From the NCBI GenBank assembly GCA_003023165.1, contig PXSD01000055.1, positions 10,691 to 22,198 on the forward strand: a stretch of DNA of 11,508 nucleotides, given 5' to 3'. How positions within the stretch are numbered: position 1 is the first letter of the stretch; the number at the start of each line of letters is the position of its first letter. Shown here in pieces: positions 5,891 through 11,508 of this stretch. The position numbers were made by a program, and so were the translations under genes. This stretch comes from Halobacteriales archaeon QS_9_67_15 (GTDB taxonomy: Archaea > Halobacteriota > Halobacteria > Halobacteriales > Haloarculaceae). The notes under the pieces are model-generated. The model was not told the DNA's origin. It saw only the letters and a program-made list of their open reading frames with translations, and made no database searches.

Positions 5891-6769
5891 CTACCCAGTT
5901 CGGAACGAGTAGTCGAGTGTCGGCGCGGAGTGGGTGAGCGACCCCATCGATATCACGTCGACGCCGGTCGCGGCGTACGCCGGCACGTCCTCGACGGTGA
6001 TCCCGCCCGAGGCTTCGGCCAACACCTCGCGACCGAGTTCCGCGGCGGTCTCACGGAGCAGTCCGACCGCCTCCCTCGTCTCCGCGGGACGCATGTTGTC
6101 CAGCAGAACGATGTCCGCGCCCGCCTCGGCCGCGCGGGGCGCGTCGGCCGGCCGCTCGACCTCGACTTCGATCTTCGTCGCGAAGGAGGCCCGCTCGCGG
6201 AACTGTTCGACCGCCGGCTCGAGCCCCATCTCGGCGACGTGGTTGTCCTTGACCATTACCATGTGCGAGAGGTCGAGTCGGTGGGTGTCGCCGCCGCCGG
6301 CGACGATAGCCCGCTTCTCGACGCCTCGCAGGCCGGGTGTGGTCTTGCGCGTGCCCGCCACGCGAACGCCATCGCTCTCGCGTCTCGCGGCTCCACCGCC
6401 CGGTTCGTCCGAACTCTCCTGTTGGTCGACCTCGCGAGCAGCGTCGACAGCCCGCCGCGTCCTCGTCGCGATGCCCGAGGCGTGGCCGGTGATGTTCACG
6501 GCGACGCGCTCGCCGCGCAGCACGTCGCGAGCGGCCCCTTCGACCGACAACACCGCGTCGCCGGCGTCGATCCGGTCGCCCGGCAACGCACTGTCGGTGA
6601 CGGTCACGCCGAGGTACTCGAAGACGGCATGAGCGGCCTCCAGGCCGGCGACGACGCCGCGTTCCTCGGCGACGAGGCGGCCCGTCGTCTCGCCGGGGAC
6701 CTGGTTCGTCACGTCGTGGTGGCCCACGTCTTCGCGGAGCCACTGCTCGATCTTTGCGTCGGGGATCAT
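5891..6769 (-). CDS. nadC: Nicotinate-nucleotide diphosphorylase (quinolinate phosphoribosyltransferase)
   Basis: 292-residue cytoplasmic enzyme that converts quinolinate and PRPP to nicotinate mononucleotide, CO2 and pyrophosphate, the last step of the de novo branch encoded here. Visible family blocks are LREDVGHHDVT (11-21), VAVNITGHASGIAT (89-102), AGTRKTTPGLR (138-148), VAGGGDTHRLDLSHMVMVKDNH (residues 156 to 167 span the key T-H-R-L and K-D-N-H residues), VLLDNM and EASGGI with SMGSLTHS near the C-terminus. These match substrate-binding residues of NadC. An extra hydrophilic loop QQESSDEPGGGAARRESD (116-133) precedes the TRKT motif and lengthens the protein slightly over the bacterial norm. 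It starts 16 nt after the nadB stop, so it is the last gene of nadABC. The product is certain by family. Confidence 0.95.
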   Translation of the reverse strand: MIPDAKIEQWLREDVGHHDVTNQVPGETTGRLVAEERGVVAGLEAAHAVFEYLGVTVTDSALPGDRIDAGDAVLSVEGAARDVLRGERVAVNITGHASGIATRTRRAVDAAREVDQQESSDEPGGGAARRESDGVRVAGTRKTTPGLRGVEKRAIVAGGGDTHRLDLSHMVMVKDNHVAEMGLEPAVEQFRERASFATKIEVEVERPADAPRAAEAGADIVLLDNMRPAETREAVGLLRETAAELGREVLAEASGGITVEDVPAYAATGVDVISMGSLTHSAPTLDYSFRTG

Positions 6770-6785
6770 TTCACGTCGAACCCGC

Positions 6786-8375
6786 TCAGTCCGCCCGCGT
6801 CGTTGCGGGCTCTTCGACGACGTTGTGCGTGCCGACGGACTCCTCGTTCTCGGCGGCGGCCCGCGTGACGAGCAGGGCCGTCACCGAGGCGTGGCGGAGT
6901 TCGTACAGCGACCGCGAGGTCCGCGTCCGGACGTAGGCGTCGACCTCGCCCTTGAGTCGGCGGAGGACCGCCTGCGCCCGCCCGAGGTCGTCGGGGTGGC
7001 GGCGGATGCCGACGCACTCGTCCATCACGCGGCGCAGGCGGACGAACTTCTCGCGGGCGAAGTTGTCCGGAAGTGCGGGGTCGCGGTCCAGCAACTCGGG
7101 TGCTTCGACGACTTCGGGGTCGGAACCTGCTGCGTCTTCACCAGCGCGGAGGCCCCAGACGAGCCCCTCCAGCAGCGAGGTCGAGGCCAGCCGGTTCGCG
7201 CCGTGGACGCCGGTGCAAGAACACTCGCCGACGGCGTAGAGCCGGTCGAGCGACGTTCGACCGTGGGTGTCGACGTCGACGCCGCCACAGAGGAAGTGCT
7301 CGGCGGGACCGACGGGGATCCCCTCGGTCCAGCCGACGCCGCGCTCCTTGCACTTCTCGGCGAGACTGGGGAACGCCGCGGCGAAGTCCAGTCCGGAGAC
7401 GTCCAGCGTGACGCCGCCGGTCGCCTCACGCTCCGTCTGGACCGCTCGCGAGACCACGTCGCGGGGCGCGAGTTCGGCGTCCTCGTGGTAGTCGGGCATG
7501 AACCGCTCGCCGTCGGCGTTGCGGAGGACCCCGCCCTCGCCGCGGACGGCCTCGCTGACGAGGAAGGGTTCGTCGGTATCGCCGTCCCCTCCGACAAACA
7601 CGGTCGGGTGGAACTGGACGTACTCCATGTCCGCCACGTTCGCGCCTGCGAGCGCGGCCATCGCGATGCCGTCGCCGGTCGAACCGTTGGGGTTGGTCGA
7701 GCGGGGGTAGAGGTCGCCGATGCCGCCGGTCGCGAGGACCGTCGCACCGGCGAACGTCGGCGTGACCTCGCCGTCGCGTTCGAGGAGCGCACCGTTGACC
7801 CGCCCCTCGTGGCTGACGAGGTCGAGCGCCGCGGTGTCGTCGAGGACCTCGACGCCGTCGTGGTCGTCGAGGTAGTTGAGGAACGGCACGTGGATATGTT
7901 TCCCCGTCGCGGCGTCGACGTGGAGGATACGCGGTTCGTCGTGTGCGGCCTCGCGCGTGAAGTCGAAGTCGTCGCCCCCGCCGTTGCCGTCGCCCGTGGT
8001 ATCGCCCGCGCCGGTCGTGTCGAACTCGACGCCGAGCGTGTCGACGAGGACGTCCCTGACCGCGTCGTTGGCCTCCTCGACGAGCACGTCGACCGCCTCG
8101 GGGTCGGACGTGTCGGCGCTGGCGGCCAGGATGTCTTCTTTGAACTGCGCGGGGTCGTCCCGCGAGACGGCGATGCCGCCCTGTGCCCACCACGACGAGG
8201 CACCCTCCGGCCGGGTGGCCTTCGTCGCGAGCGTCACCGCAGAGCCCTCGCGCTGTTCGAGCTCGCGCGCCGCCCCGAGGGCGGCCGCGAGCCCGGCGAT
8301 ACCGGAGCCCACGACCAGCACGTCCGTGGTCCGGTAGTCGTCGTCTTCGAGTTCAGGTGTCTCCTCGCCCGTCAT
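6786..8375 (-). CDS. nadB: L-aspartate oxidase
   Basis: 529-residue FAD enzyme that oxidises L-aspartate to iminoaspartate, the substrate passed to NadA. The Rossmann FAD motif is VVGSGIAGLAAALGAA (21-36). Further family blocks are SSWWAQGGIAV (60-70), ATGGIGDLYP, MEYVQFHPT (250-258), ELAPRDVVSRAV with the catalytic Arg at 305, AEHFLCGGV (358-366) and GANRLASTSLLEGLVWG (392-408). It thus belongs to the succinate dehydrogenase/fumarate reductase flavoprotein family, and the nad operon context specifies NadB. Residues 121-138 (GAGDTTGDGNGGGDDFDF) are a low-complexity acidic insert. The ATG at 8375 follows the nadA stop with only 2 bases between, so translation of the two is probably coupled. 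The reading frame stays open far upstream over nadA, but homology begins at this ATG. Confidence 0.95.
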   Translation of the reverse strand: MTGEETPELEDDDYRTTDVLVVGSGIAGLAAALGAARELEQREGSAVTLATKATRPEGASSWWAQGGIAVSRDDPAQFKEDILAASADTSDPEAVDVLVEEANDAVRDVLVDTLGVEFDTTGAGDTTGDGNGGGDDFDFTREAAHDEPRILHVDAATGKHIHVPFLNYLDDHDGVEVLDDTAALDLVSHEGRVNGALLERDGEVTPTFAGATVLATGGIGDLYPRSTNPNGSTGDGIAMAALAGANVADMEYVQFHPTVFVGGDGDTDEPFLVSEAVRGEGGVLRNADGERFMPDYHEDAELAPRDVVSRAVQTEREATGGVTLDVSGLDFAAAFPSLAEKCKERGVGWTEGIPVGPAEHFLCGGVDVDTHGRTSLDRLYAVGECSCTGVHGANRLASTSLLEGLVWGLRAGEDAAGSDPEVVEAPELLDRDPALPDNFAREKFVRLRRVMDECVGIRRHPDDLGRAQAVLRRLKGEVDAYVRTRTSRSLYELRHASVTALLVTRAAAENEESVGTHNVVEEPATTRAD

Positions 8376-8377
8376 GG

Positions 8378-9511
8378 TTAGATCTCCAGCATCCGGTCGA
8401 GCGCGACCTGCGCGAGTTCCTTCTCCTCCGGTGGGACCTCGATGACGTTGCGCTCGCGGCCCGCGACCAGCTCCTCGAGCACCCACGTCAGGTAGTTGGG
8501 GTCGATCTGGCGCATGGCGTTGCAGTCCATGCAGGCGTCGCCACAGAGCGGGAGCACCTCCACCTCGGGGTGCCAGCGGTCGAGGTGGTTCGCGAGGTGG
8601 ATCTCCGTGCCGATGGCCCACGCCTCGCCGGGGTCGGCGTTCTCGACCGTCTCGCAGATGGTCGCGGTCGACCCGACTACGTCGGCGGCCTCGACGACCT
8701 CGCGGCGGCACTCGGGGTGGACGACGACGCTCGCGTCCGGGCGGCGCTCCCGCAGGTCCTCGACGTGAGACTCGCTGAAGCGCTCGTGGACCTGACAGTA
8801 GCCGTCCCAGAGCACGATATCGTTCTCGACGACCTCCGCGGCCTCTTCGCCCTCGGGGTCCCAGGGGTCCCACTCGGCGAGCTCGTCTTCCATGCCGAGC
8901 CGGTAGGCGGTGTTCTCGCCGAGGTGCTTGTCGGGGAGGAAGAGGACTTTGTCGCCCGTCTCGAAGGCGTACTCGAAGGCCTCGTGGGCGTTCGAGGAGG
9001 TACAGACCAGTCCGCCCTGCTCCGCGCAGAAGGCCTTCAGGTCGGCGTAGCTGTTCATGTAGGTGATCGGGACGATCTCCTCGTCCGGGGCCGCGTTCGT
9101 GATCTCCGCCCACGCGGCGTCGACCTGCAGGGCCTCGGCCATGCCGGCCATCGGACAGGAGGCCTCCATGCTCGGGAGGATCACCGACTGACTGTCGTCG
9201 GTGATGATGTCCGCGGACTCGGCCATGAACGTCACACCGCCGAAAATGACGTAATCGGCGTCGGCGTTGGCGGCCTCCTTGCTGAGCTGGTAGGAGTCGC
9301 CGACGAAATCGGCGTGGTCGACGATCTCGCGGCGCTGGTAGTTGTGGCCGAGGATGACCACGTCGTCGCCGAGCTCGGTGAGTGCGGCCTCGATACGGTC
9401 GGTCCGCTCGGCCTCGTCCATATCGCGATAGGCCGGCGGCAACTGTTCCAGGTTGTCGTACTTGAAGAGACTCAGGTCGGTCTCGAACTGAGCAGTTTCC
9501 ATCTCGGGCAT
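8378..9511 (-). CDS. nadA: Quinolinate synthase A
   Basis: 377-residue [4Fe-4S] enzyme that condenses iminoaspartate with dihydroxyacetone phosphate to quinolinate. Family blocks: VVILGHNYQRREIVDHADFV starting at 51, GDSYQLSKEA (71-80), FGGVTFMAESADI (90-102), PSMEASCPMA with C119, LWDGYCQVHERF with C238, HPECRREVVEAADVVGSTA, and LCGDACMDCNAM. C119, C238 and probably C330 correspond to the three cluster ligands (C113, C200, C297 in E. coli NadA). NadA uses three protein ligands so that the fourth iron is free to bind substrate. The start chosen is the ATG at 9511 (MPEMETAQFE); the ATG at 9502 is nearly as good. The longer reading frame to 9619 runs through the promoter and is unlikely. First gene of nadABC. 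Confidence 0.95.
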   Translation of the reverse strand: MPEMETAQFETDLSLFKYDNLEQLPPAYRDMDEAERTDRIEAALTELGDDVVILGHNYQRREIVDHADFVGDSYQLSKEAANADADYVIFGGVTFMAESADIITDDSQSVILPSMEASCPMAGMAEALQVDAAWAEITNAAPDEEIVPITYMNSYADLKAFCAEQGGLVCTSSNAHEAFEYAFETGDKVLFLPDKHLGENTAYRLGMEDELAEWDPWDPEGEEAAEVVENDIVLWDGYCQVHERFSESHVEDLRERRPDASVVVHPECRREVVEAADVVGSTATICETVENADPGEAWAIGTEIHLANHLDRWHPEVEVLPLCGDACMDCNAMRQIDPNYLTWVLEELVAGRERNVIEVPPEEKELAQVALDRMLEI

Positions 9512-9530
9512 CGTGATCAACTGGGTTGTC

Positions 9531-9551
9531 GATTCTATGGAACACCGTGTT
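9531..9551 (-). promoter_or_regulatory. nadABC promoter with adjacent 11-bp palindrome
   Basis: A TATA-like CCATAGAATC on the minus strand (9540-9531) lies about 25 bases before the nadA ATG at 9511, close to the leaderless spacing. Directly next to it, on the upstream side, is the perfect odd palindrome AACAC-C-GTGTT (9541-9551). A bound regulator there would touch the TFB/TBP site, so this is a candidate operator for NAD-dependent control. A second AT-rich patch (ACCTTTTCAAC, 9562-9552) is an alternative TATA giving a short leader. Confidence 0.4.
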
Positions 9552-9720
9552 GAAAAGGTTTTGTCTTCAATTGGATAGATAGGTAGAGGTATTAGTGTGT
9601 GTTGGGGGGTTACGACCACCTCGAGAAGACAAACGTCGCCACTGTTGAATCGTGATGTGTGTTACCACTCGCAGATGCTAGCGGAGAATACGGCGGCGAA
9701 CCGGGCGGTCGGGCCGTGGC

Positions 9721-9963
9721 TCAGACGACCTGTTCGCCGTCGTCATCGTAGACTGCGATGGCGTCGACGGGGCAGGCCCGCGCGGCGAACTTCGCGTCGA
9801 GTTCGGCGTCGTCGGGGACTTCGCGGACGAAGGTGCCCTCCGTTCGTTCCTCGCTGTCGGCGAGAACGGCTTTCCCCGCGTCGCTGTCGCGCTCGAAGGC
9901 GTCCCACTCTGCGACGCACTGGAACATCCCGATACAGGTGTCCCGGTCGTACTCGATTCGCAT
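9721..9963 (-). CDS. Small single-cluster ferredoxin, probably [3Fe-4S]
   Basis: 80-residue acidic electron carrier, cytoplasmic. The cluster motif is DTCIGMFQCVAEWDAF, with C10 and C16, and ARACPVDAI near the C-terminus, with C64 followed by Pro. These are the only three cysteines. In [4Fe-4S] ferredoxins a Cys would stand at the position of M13 (C-x2-C-x2-C); its absence, as in many actinobacterial ferredoxins that serve cytochromes P450, points to a [3Fe-4S] cluster. A [4Fe-4S] cluster with a non-Cys ligand is the alternative. The ATG at 9963 has a weak TATA-like box about 26 bases upstream. It is oriented like nadABC but lies upstream of that operon's promoter, so it is likely transcribed separately. 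Its redox partner is unknown; no P450 is in the window. Confidence 0.85.
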   Translation of the reverse strand: MRIEYDRDTCIGMFQCVAEWDAFERDSDAGKAVLADSEERTEGTFVREVPDDAELDAKFAARACPVDAIAVYDDDGEQVV

Positions 9964-9964
9964 A

Positions 9965-9993
9965 CCAACCGTTGGCTGGCGACCGGCATAGGG
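9965..9993 (-). promoter_or_regulatory. Ferredoxin promoter region with palindrome at the start codon
   Basis: The minus strand reads CCCTATGCC (9993-9985), a weak TATA-like box about 26 bases from the ATG at 9963. Between box and ATG is a perfect 11-base palindrome CCAAC-C-GTTGG (9965-9975), ending one base before the ATG. If the mRNA is leaderless this dyad overlaps the region just upstream of the transcription start, where a repressor could act. Confidence 0.35.
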
Positions 9994-10080
9994 ATGGCGG
10001 GACGCCGACGAATCCGGAAGACCGAGAACGCGACGCGAAGCGTTTCGGTCTGACTCGGTCCACCACCGACTGATGGTCGC

Positions 10081-10090
10081 TCTTTTTTTG
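10081..10090 (+). promoter_or_regulatory. T-rich promoter-like element of the phosphotransferase gene
   Basis: TCTTTTTTTG, an eight-T-rich run centred about 29 bases before the ATG at 10115, the only AT-rich patch in this spacer. The spacing suits a leaderless transcript. A T-run can also act as an archaeal terminator, but no upstream + strand gene needs one here. Confidence 0.4.
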
Positions 10091-10114
10091 CGTCGGCGCG
10101 ACTCAATTCGACCG

Positions 10115-11047
10115 ATGACTGACCCCTCCGTCGGCCGCAGCGATGCCCGTCGTGCGGTCGCCGATGCGGTCCCAGACGAGCGCGTCGCAGCGGTCCAACG
10201 GGTCGATGCTGGAACGAACGCGGTCTACCGCGTCGAGACAGACGCGGACGGGTACGTCGTCAAGTACAACACGTTCTCCGGGCGAGAGTTGCTCGCCGCC
10301 GAGATCGAGGTGTATCGACTGCTCGCCGACACCGACCTGCCGGTCCCGCAAGTGGTCGACGCGGCGCTCGACCCCGCCGACGGACCGGCGTTCGTCGTCA
10401 TGACAGCGCTCCCCGGATCATCGCCAGCGGGAGCGGCGGTGACGCCCGTGCTCGCCCGAGAGATGGGTGCCGCGCTGCGCGCGTTCGCGTCAGTCCCCTC
10501 ACTGGGCGGATACGGTCGCCTCCGGCGTGATCCCGACCGAACGCCACCGCTCGTCGCTTCCGAAGACTCCTGGCGCGACTACGTCGACTGGTACGTTGAG
10601 GTCCTCCTCTCGAAACCGTCGGACGCGCTGGCGGACCTCGCCGACGACGTGCGGGCCGTGATCGACGAGACGCGCCACGCGGTCCCGGCCGAACCGGACC
10701 CCGCGCTCGTCGTTCACGACTACCGGCCGGCGAACGTCCACGTCGACGCCGACGGTCGGCTGGTCGGCGTGTTCGACCTCGAACGGGCGGCCGTCGGCGA
10801 CCTGGCTCTAGCGGCAGTCAACACCGCGTACCTGCTGACTCGCCATCGCCCCGAGGAGGCCGCTCAGTTGCGCGCCGCGCTTTTCGAGGGGTTCGGCGAT
10901 GAAGTCTCCGGTGAGCGTCGGCGGTGTTACCGGGCGCTCGCCGTCGCCCGCGAGATCCGCGGGTTCGACTTCTGGTGGGGGGACGCCGCGGTCGCCAATG
11001 AGGAGGCCGCGAACGTCCGAAGAATCGCCGAGGGACTCACGAACTGA
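10115..11047 (+). CDS. Aminoglycoside phosphotransferase (APH)-fold kinase, substrate unknown
   Basis: 310-residue kinase of the APH/choline kinase superfamily. The N-lobe has the ATP-binding Lys in DGYVVKYN (K50) and a candidate alpha-C Glu at 63; residues 91-98 (PAFVVMTA) form the hinge strand. The C-lobe has the catalytic loop VVHDYRPANVHVD, the H-x-D-like Brenner motif, with D202 catalytic and N207 metal-binding, and VFDLERAAVGD with D221 as the metal-binding Asp of the DFG-equivalent. All residues needed for ATP-dependent phosphoryl transfer are therefore present. The acceptor may be an antibiotic, choline-like compound, sugar or other small molecule; nothing around it decides. The ATG at 10115 gives the first homologous block at a normal distance and has a T-rich box 29 bases upstream; the ATG at 10073 would add an unrelated basic tail. 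It appears monocistronic. Confidence 0.85.
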   Translation: MTDPSVGRSDARRAVADAVPDERVAAVQRVDAGTNAVYRVETDADGYVVKYNTFSGRELLAAEIEVYRLLADTDLPVPQVVDAALDPADGPAFVVMTALPGSSPAGAAVTPVLAREMGAALRAFASVPSLGGYGRLRRDPDRTPPLVASEDSWRDYVDWYVEVLLSKPSDALADLADDVRAVIDETRHAVPAEPDPALVVHDYRPANVHVDADGRLVGVFDLERAAVGDLALAAVNTAYLLTRHRPEEAAQLRAALFEGFGDEVSGERRRCYRALAVAREIRGFDFWWGDAAVANEEAANVRRIAEGLTN

Positions 11048-11067
11048 CAGACGTACAGCCGGCAGTA

Positions 11068-11328
11068 TTAGGACCCGGACGAACTGCCTGCGCTCCCGGC
11101 AGCGTCACCGCCCCCCGCGGGTGGCGTCTCTGCGCCGCTCCCGGGCGTTGCGCTTCGTACTGCTTCGCCCAGTCCGTCGACGGTGCCGTCGACGACCGAG
11201 CCGATGGTGTCGAGCAGGCCGCCGACGAACTCCGGCACTGGTCCGGGGAGCCCGCCGGGCGGGCCGACCTGAACGAGCGTGGTCGCGGTGTCTGTCACGA
11301 GCGTCGTGGCGGTCGCGAGTTCGAACAT
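11068..11328 (-). CDS. 86-residue Gly/Pro/Ser-rich small protein, function unknown
   Basis: I do not recognise this protein. From the ATG at 11328 it begins MFELATATTLVTDTATTLVQ, mildly hydrophobic, then a Gly/Pro turn region (GPPGGLPGPVPEFVG, 22-36), an amphipathic stretch with spaced Val/Ile/Leu (GLLDTIGSVVDGTVDGLGEA, about 37-56), and a low-complexity tail of Gly, Ala, Pro and Ser (57-86). No cysteine, catalytic motif or clear transmembrane helix is present. It is supported as real by an acidic haloarchaeal composition and a good TATA-like box 28 bases upstream of this ATG, which also excludes the longer start at 11403. It is convergent with the APH-fold kinase gene with 20 bp between stops. 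Confidence 0.6.
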   Translation of the reverse strand: MFELATATTLVTDTATTLVQVGPPGGLPGPVPEFVGGLLDTIGSVVDGTVDGLGEAVRSATPGSGAETPPAGGGDAAGSAGSSSGS

Positions 11329-11350
11329 TGCACTCGACCCGAGACACCGG

Positions 11351-11360
11351 ATGAGTATAA
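11351..11360 (-). promoter_or_regulatory. TATA-like element of the 86-residue protein gene
   Basis: The minus strand reads TTATACTCAT, centred about 28 bases upstream of the ATG at 11328. It is one of the better TATA matches in the window and predicts a leaderless mRNA, lending support to this small gene. Confidence 0.6.
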
Positions 11361-11389
11361 GCGAGGGAGGCCACGAGCCCGGATTTCGT

Positions 11390-11408
11390 CCAATTAATTC
11401 CAATTAAC
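11390..11408. repeat. Short direct repeat CCAATTAA x2 upstream of the small gene
   Basis: CCAATTAA occurs at 11390-11397 and again at 11400-11407, a 10-base period, in an AT-rich island about 60-80 bases upstream of the ATG at 11328 and about 30-50 bases upstream of its TATA-like box. A helical-turn spacing of identical sites is typical of activator binding, but it could be chance. Confidence 0.4.
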
Positions 11409-11508
11409 TGTTCTGACGGCGGTTTTTGATATCGGAAGCGGAGCGTTGCGGTCGCGAAGCTCCCGCGTCACTGTCGGACTTTCGGCGCGCGCGGTTCCGG
11501 ACCATCCC

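Noticed and set aside
5690..6868. Frame through the inverted-repeat element 5726-5840 and opposite nadC
   Set aside because: It reads the non-coding repeat and then the antisense of nadC. Its Ser/Thr-rich start is a translation of the repeat.
6825..8381. 518-codon + strand open frame opposite nadB
   Set aside because: It is a shadow of nadB; all conserved L-aspartate oxidase motifs are on the minus strand.
6786..9545. NadB frame open for 919 codons, suggesting an N-terminal fusion
   Set aside because: The upstream half is an Arg-rich out-of-frame reading of nadA. NadB homology starts at the ATG at 8375, two bases after the nadA stop.
8183..9553. 456-codon + strand open frame opposite nadA
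   Set aside because: It is a shadow of nadA, low in recognisable motifs and rich in Val/Asp/Arg as expected for a reversed haloarchaeal gene.
10115..11047. Calling the kinase an antibiotic-resistance aminoglycoside phosphotransferase
   Set aside because: Only the general APH/choline kinase fold and catalytic motifs are visible; nothing in the sequence identifies an antibiotic as the substrate.

Overview
The window is chromosomal DNA from a halophilic archaeon of the class Halobacteria. The evidence is high GC, strongly acidic predicted proteins (many Asp/Glu, few Lys), and start codons lying about 25-29 bases downstream of TATA-like boxes, as expected for leaderless haloarchaeal mRNAs. The gene families (sucrose/fructan genes, nadABC order, HTH-GNAT protein) suit a Haloarcula- or Halomicrobium-like lineage, but the genus cannot be fixed from the sequence.

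Bases 1-3451 form a fructan/sucrose neighbourhood. The 5' end of a GH68 levansucrase/inulosucrase gene runs off the left edge on the minus strand. It is followed by a universal stress protein gene (+), a GH32 fructan/sucrose hydrolase-like gene (+) and, convergent with it after only 24 bp, a PfkB sugar kinase gene, probably fructokinase (-). A plausible scheme is that GH68 builds or rearranges fructan, the GH32 protein releases fructose, and the kinase commits fructose to metabolism. The GH32 protein lacks the usual acid/base glutamate and the Arg of the RDP motif.

Bases 3452-4233 hold no intact gene. They contain an unassigned spacer, partly AT-richer, and a degraded kptA (RNA 2'-phosphotransferase) pseudogene split over three reading frames. 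Next come an intact winged-HTH/GNAT acetyltransferase gene (+), two adjacent MITE-like inverted-repeat elements inserted right at its stop codon, and a convergent four-helix membrane protein gene (-).

Bases 5726-5840 carry a third, unrelated inverted-repeat element downstream of the de novo NAD operon. That operon, nadA-nadB-nadC on the minus strand (9511 to 5891), is very tight (gaps of 2 and 16 nt) and makes nicotinate mononucleotide from aspartate. A short perfect palindrome sits beside its promoter.

The right end holds a three-cysteine, probably [3Fe-4S], ferredoxin gene (-), an aminoglycoside phosphotransferase-fold kinase gene (+), and an 86-residue Gly/Pro/Ser-rich protein of unknown function (-). 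No rRNA, tRNA, CRISPR array or intact transposase gene was seen. I found no clear multi-gene novel system; the most unusual items are the GH32 active-site variant, the decayed kptA and the MITE-like pair.
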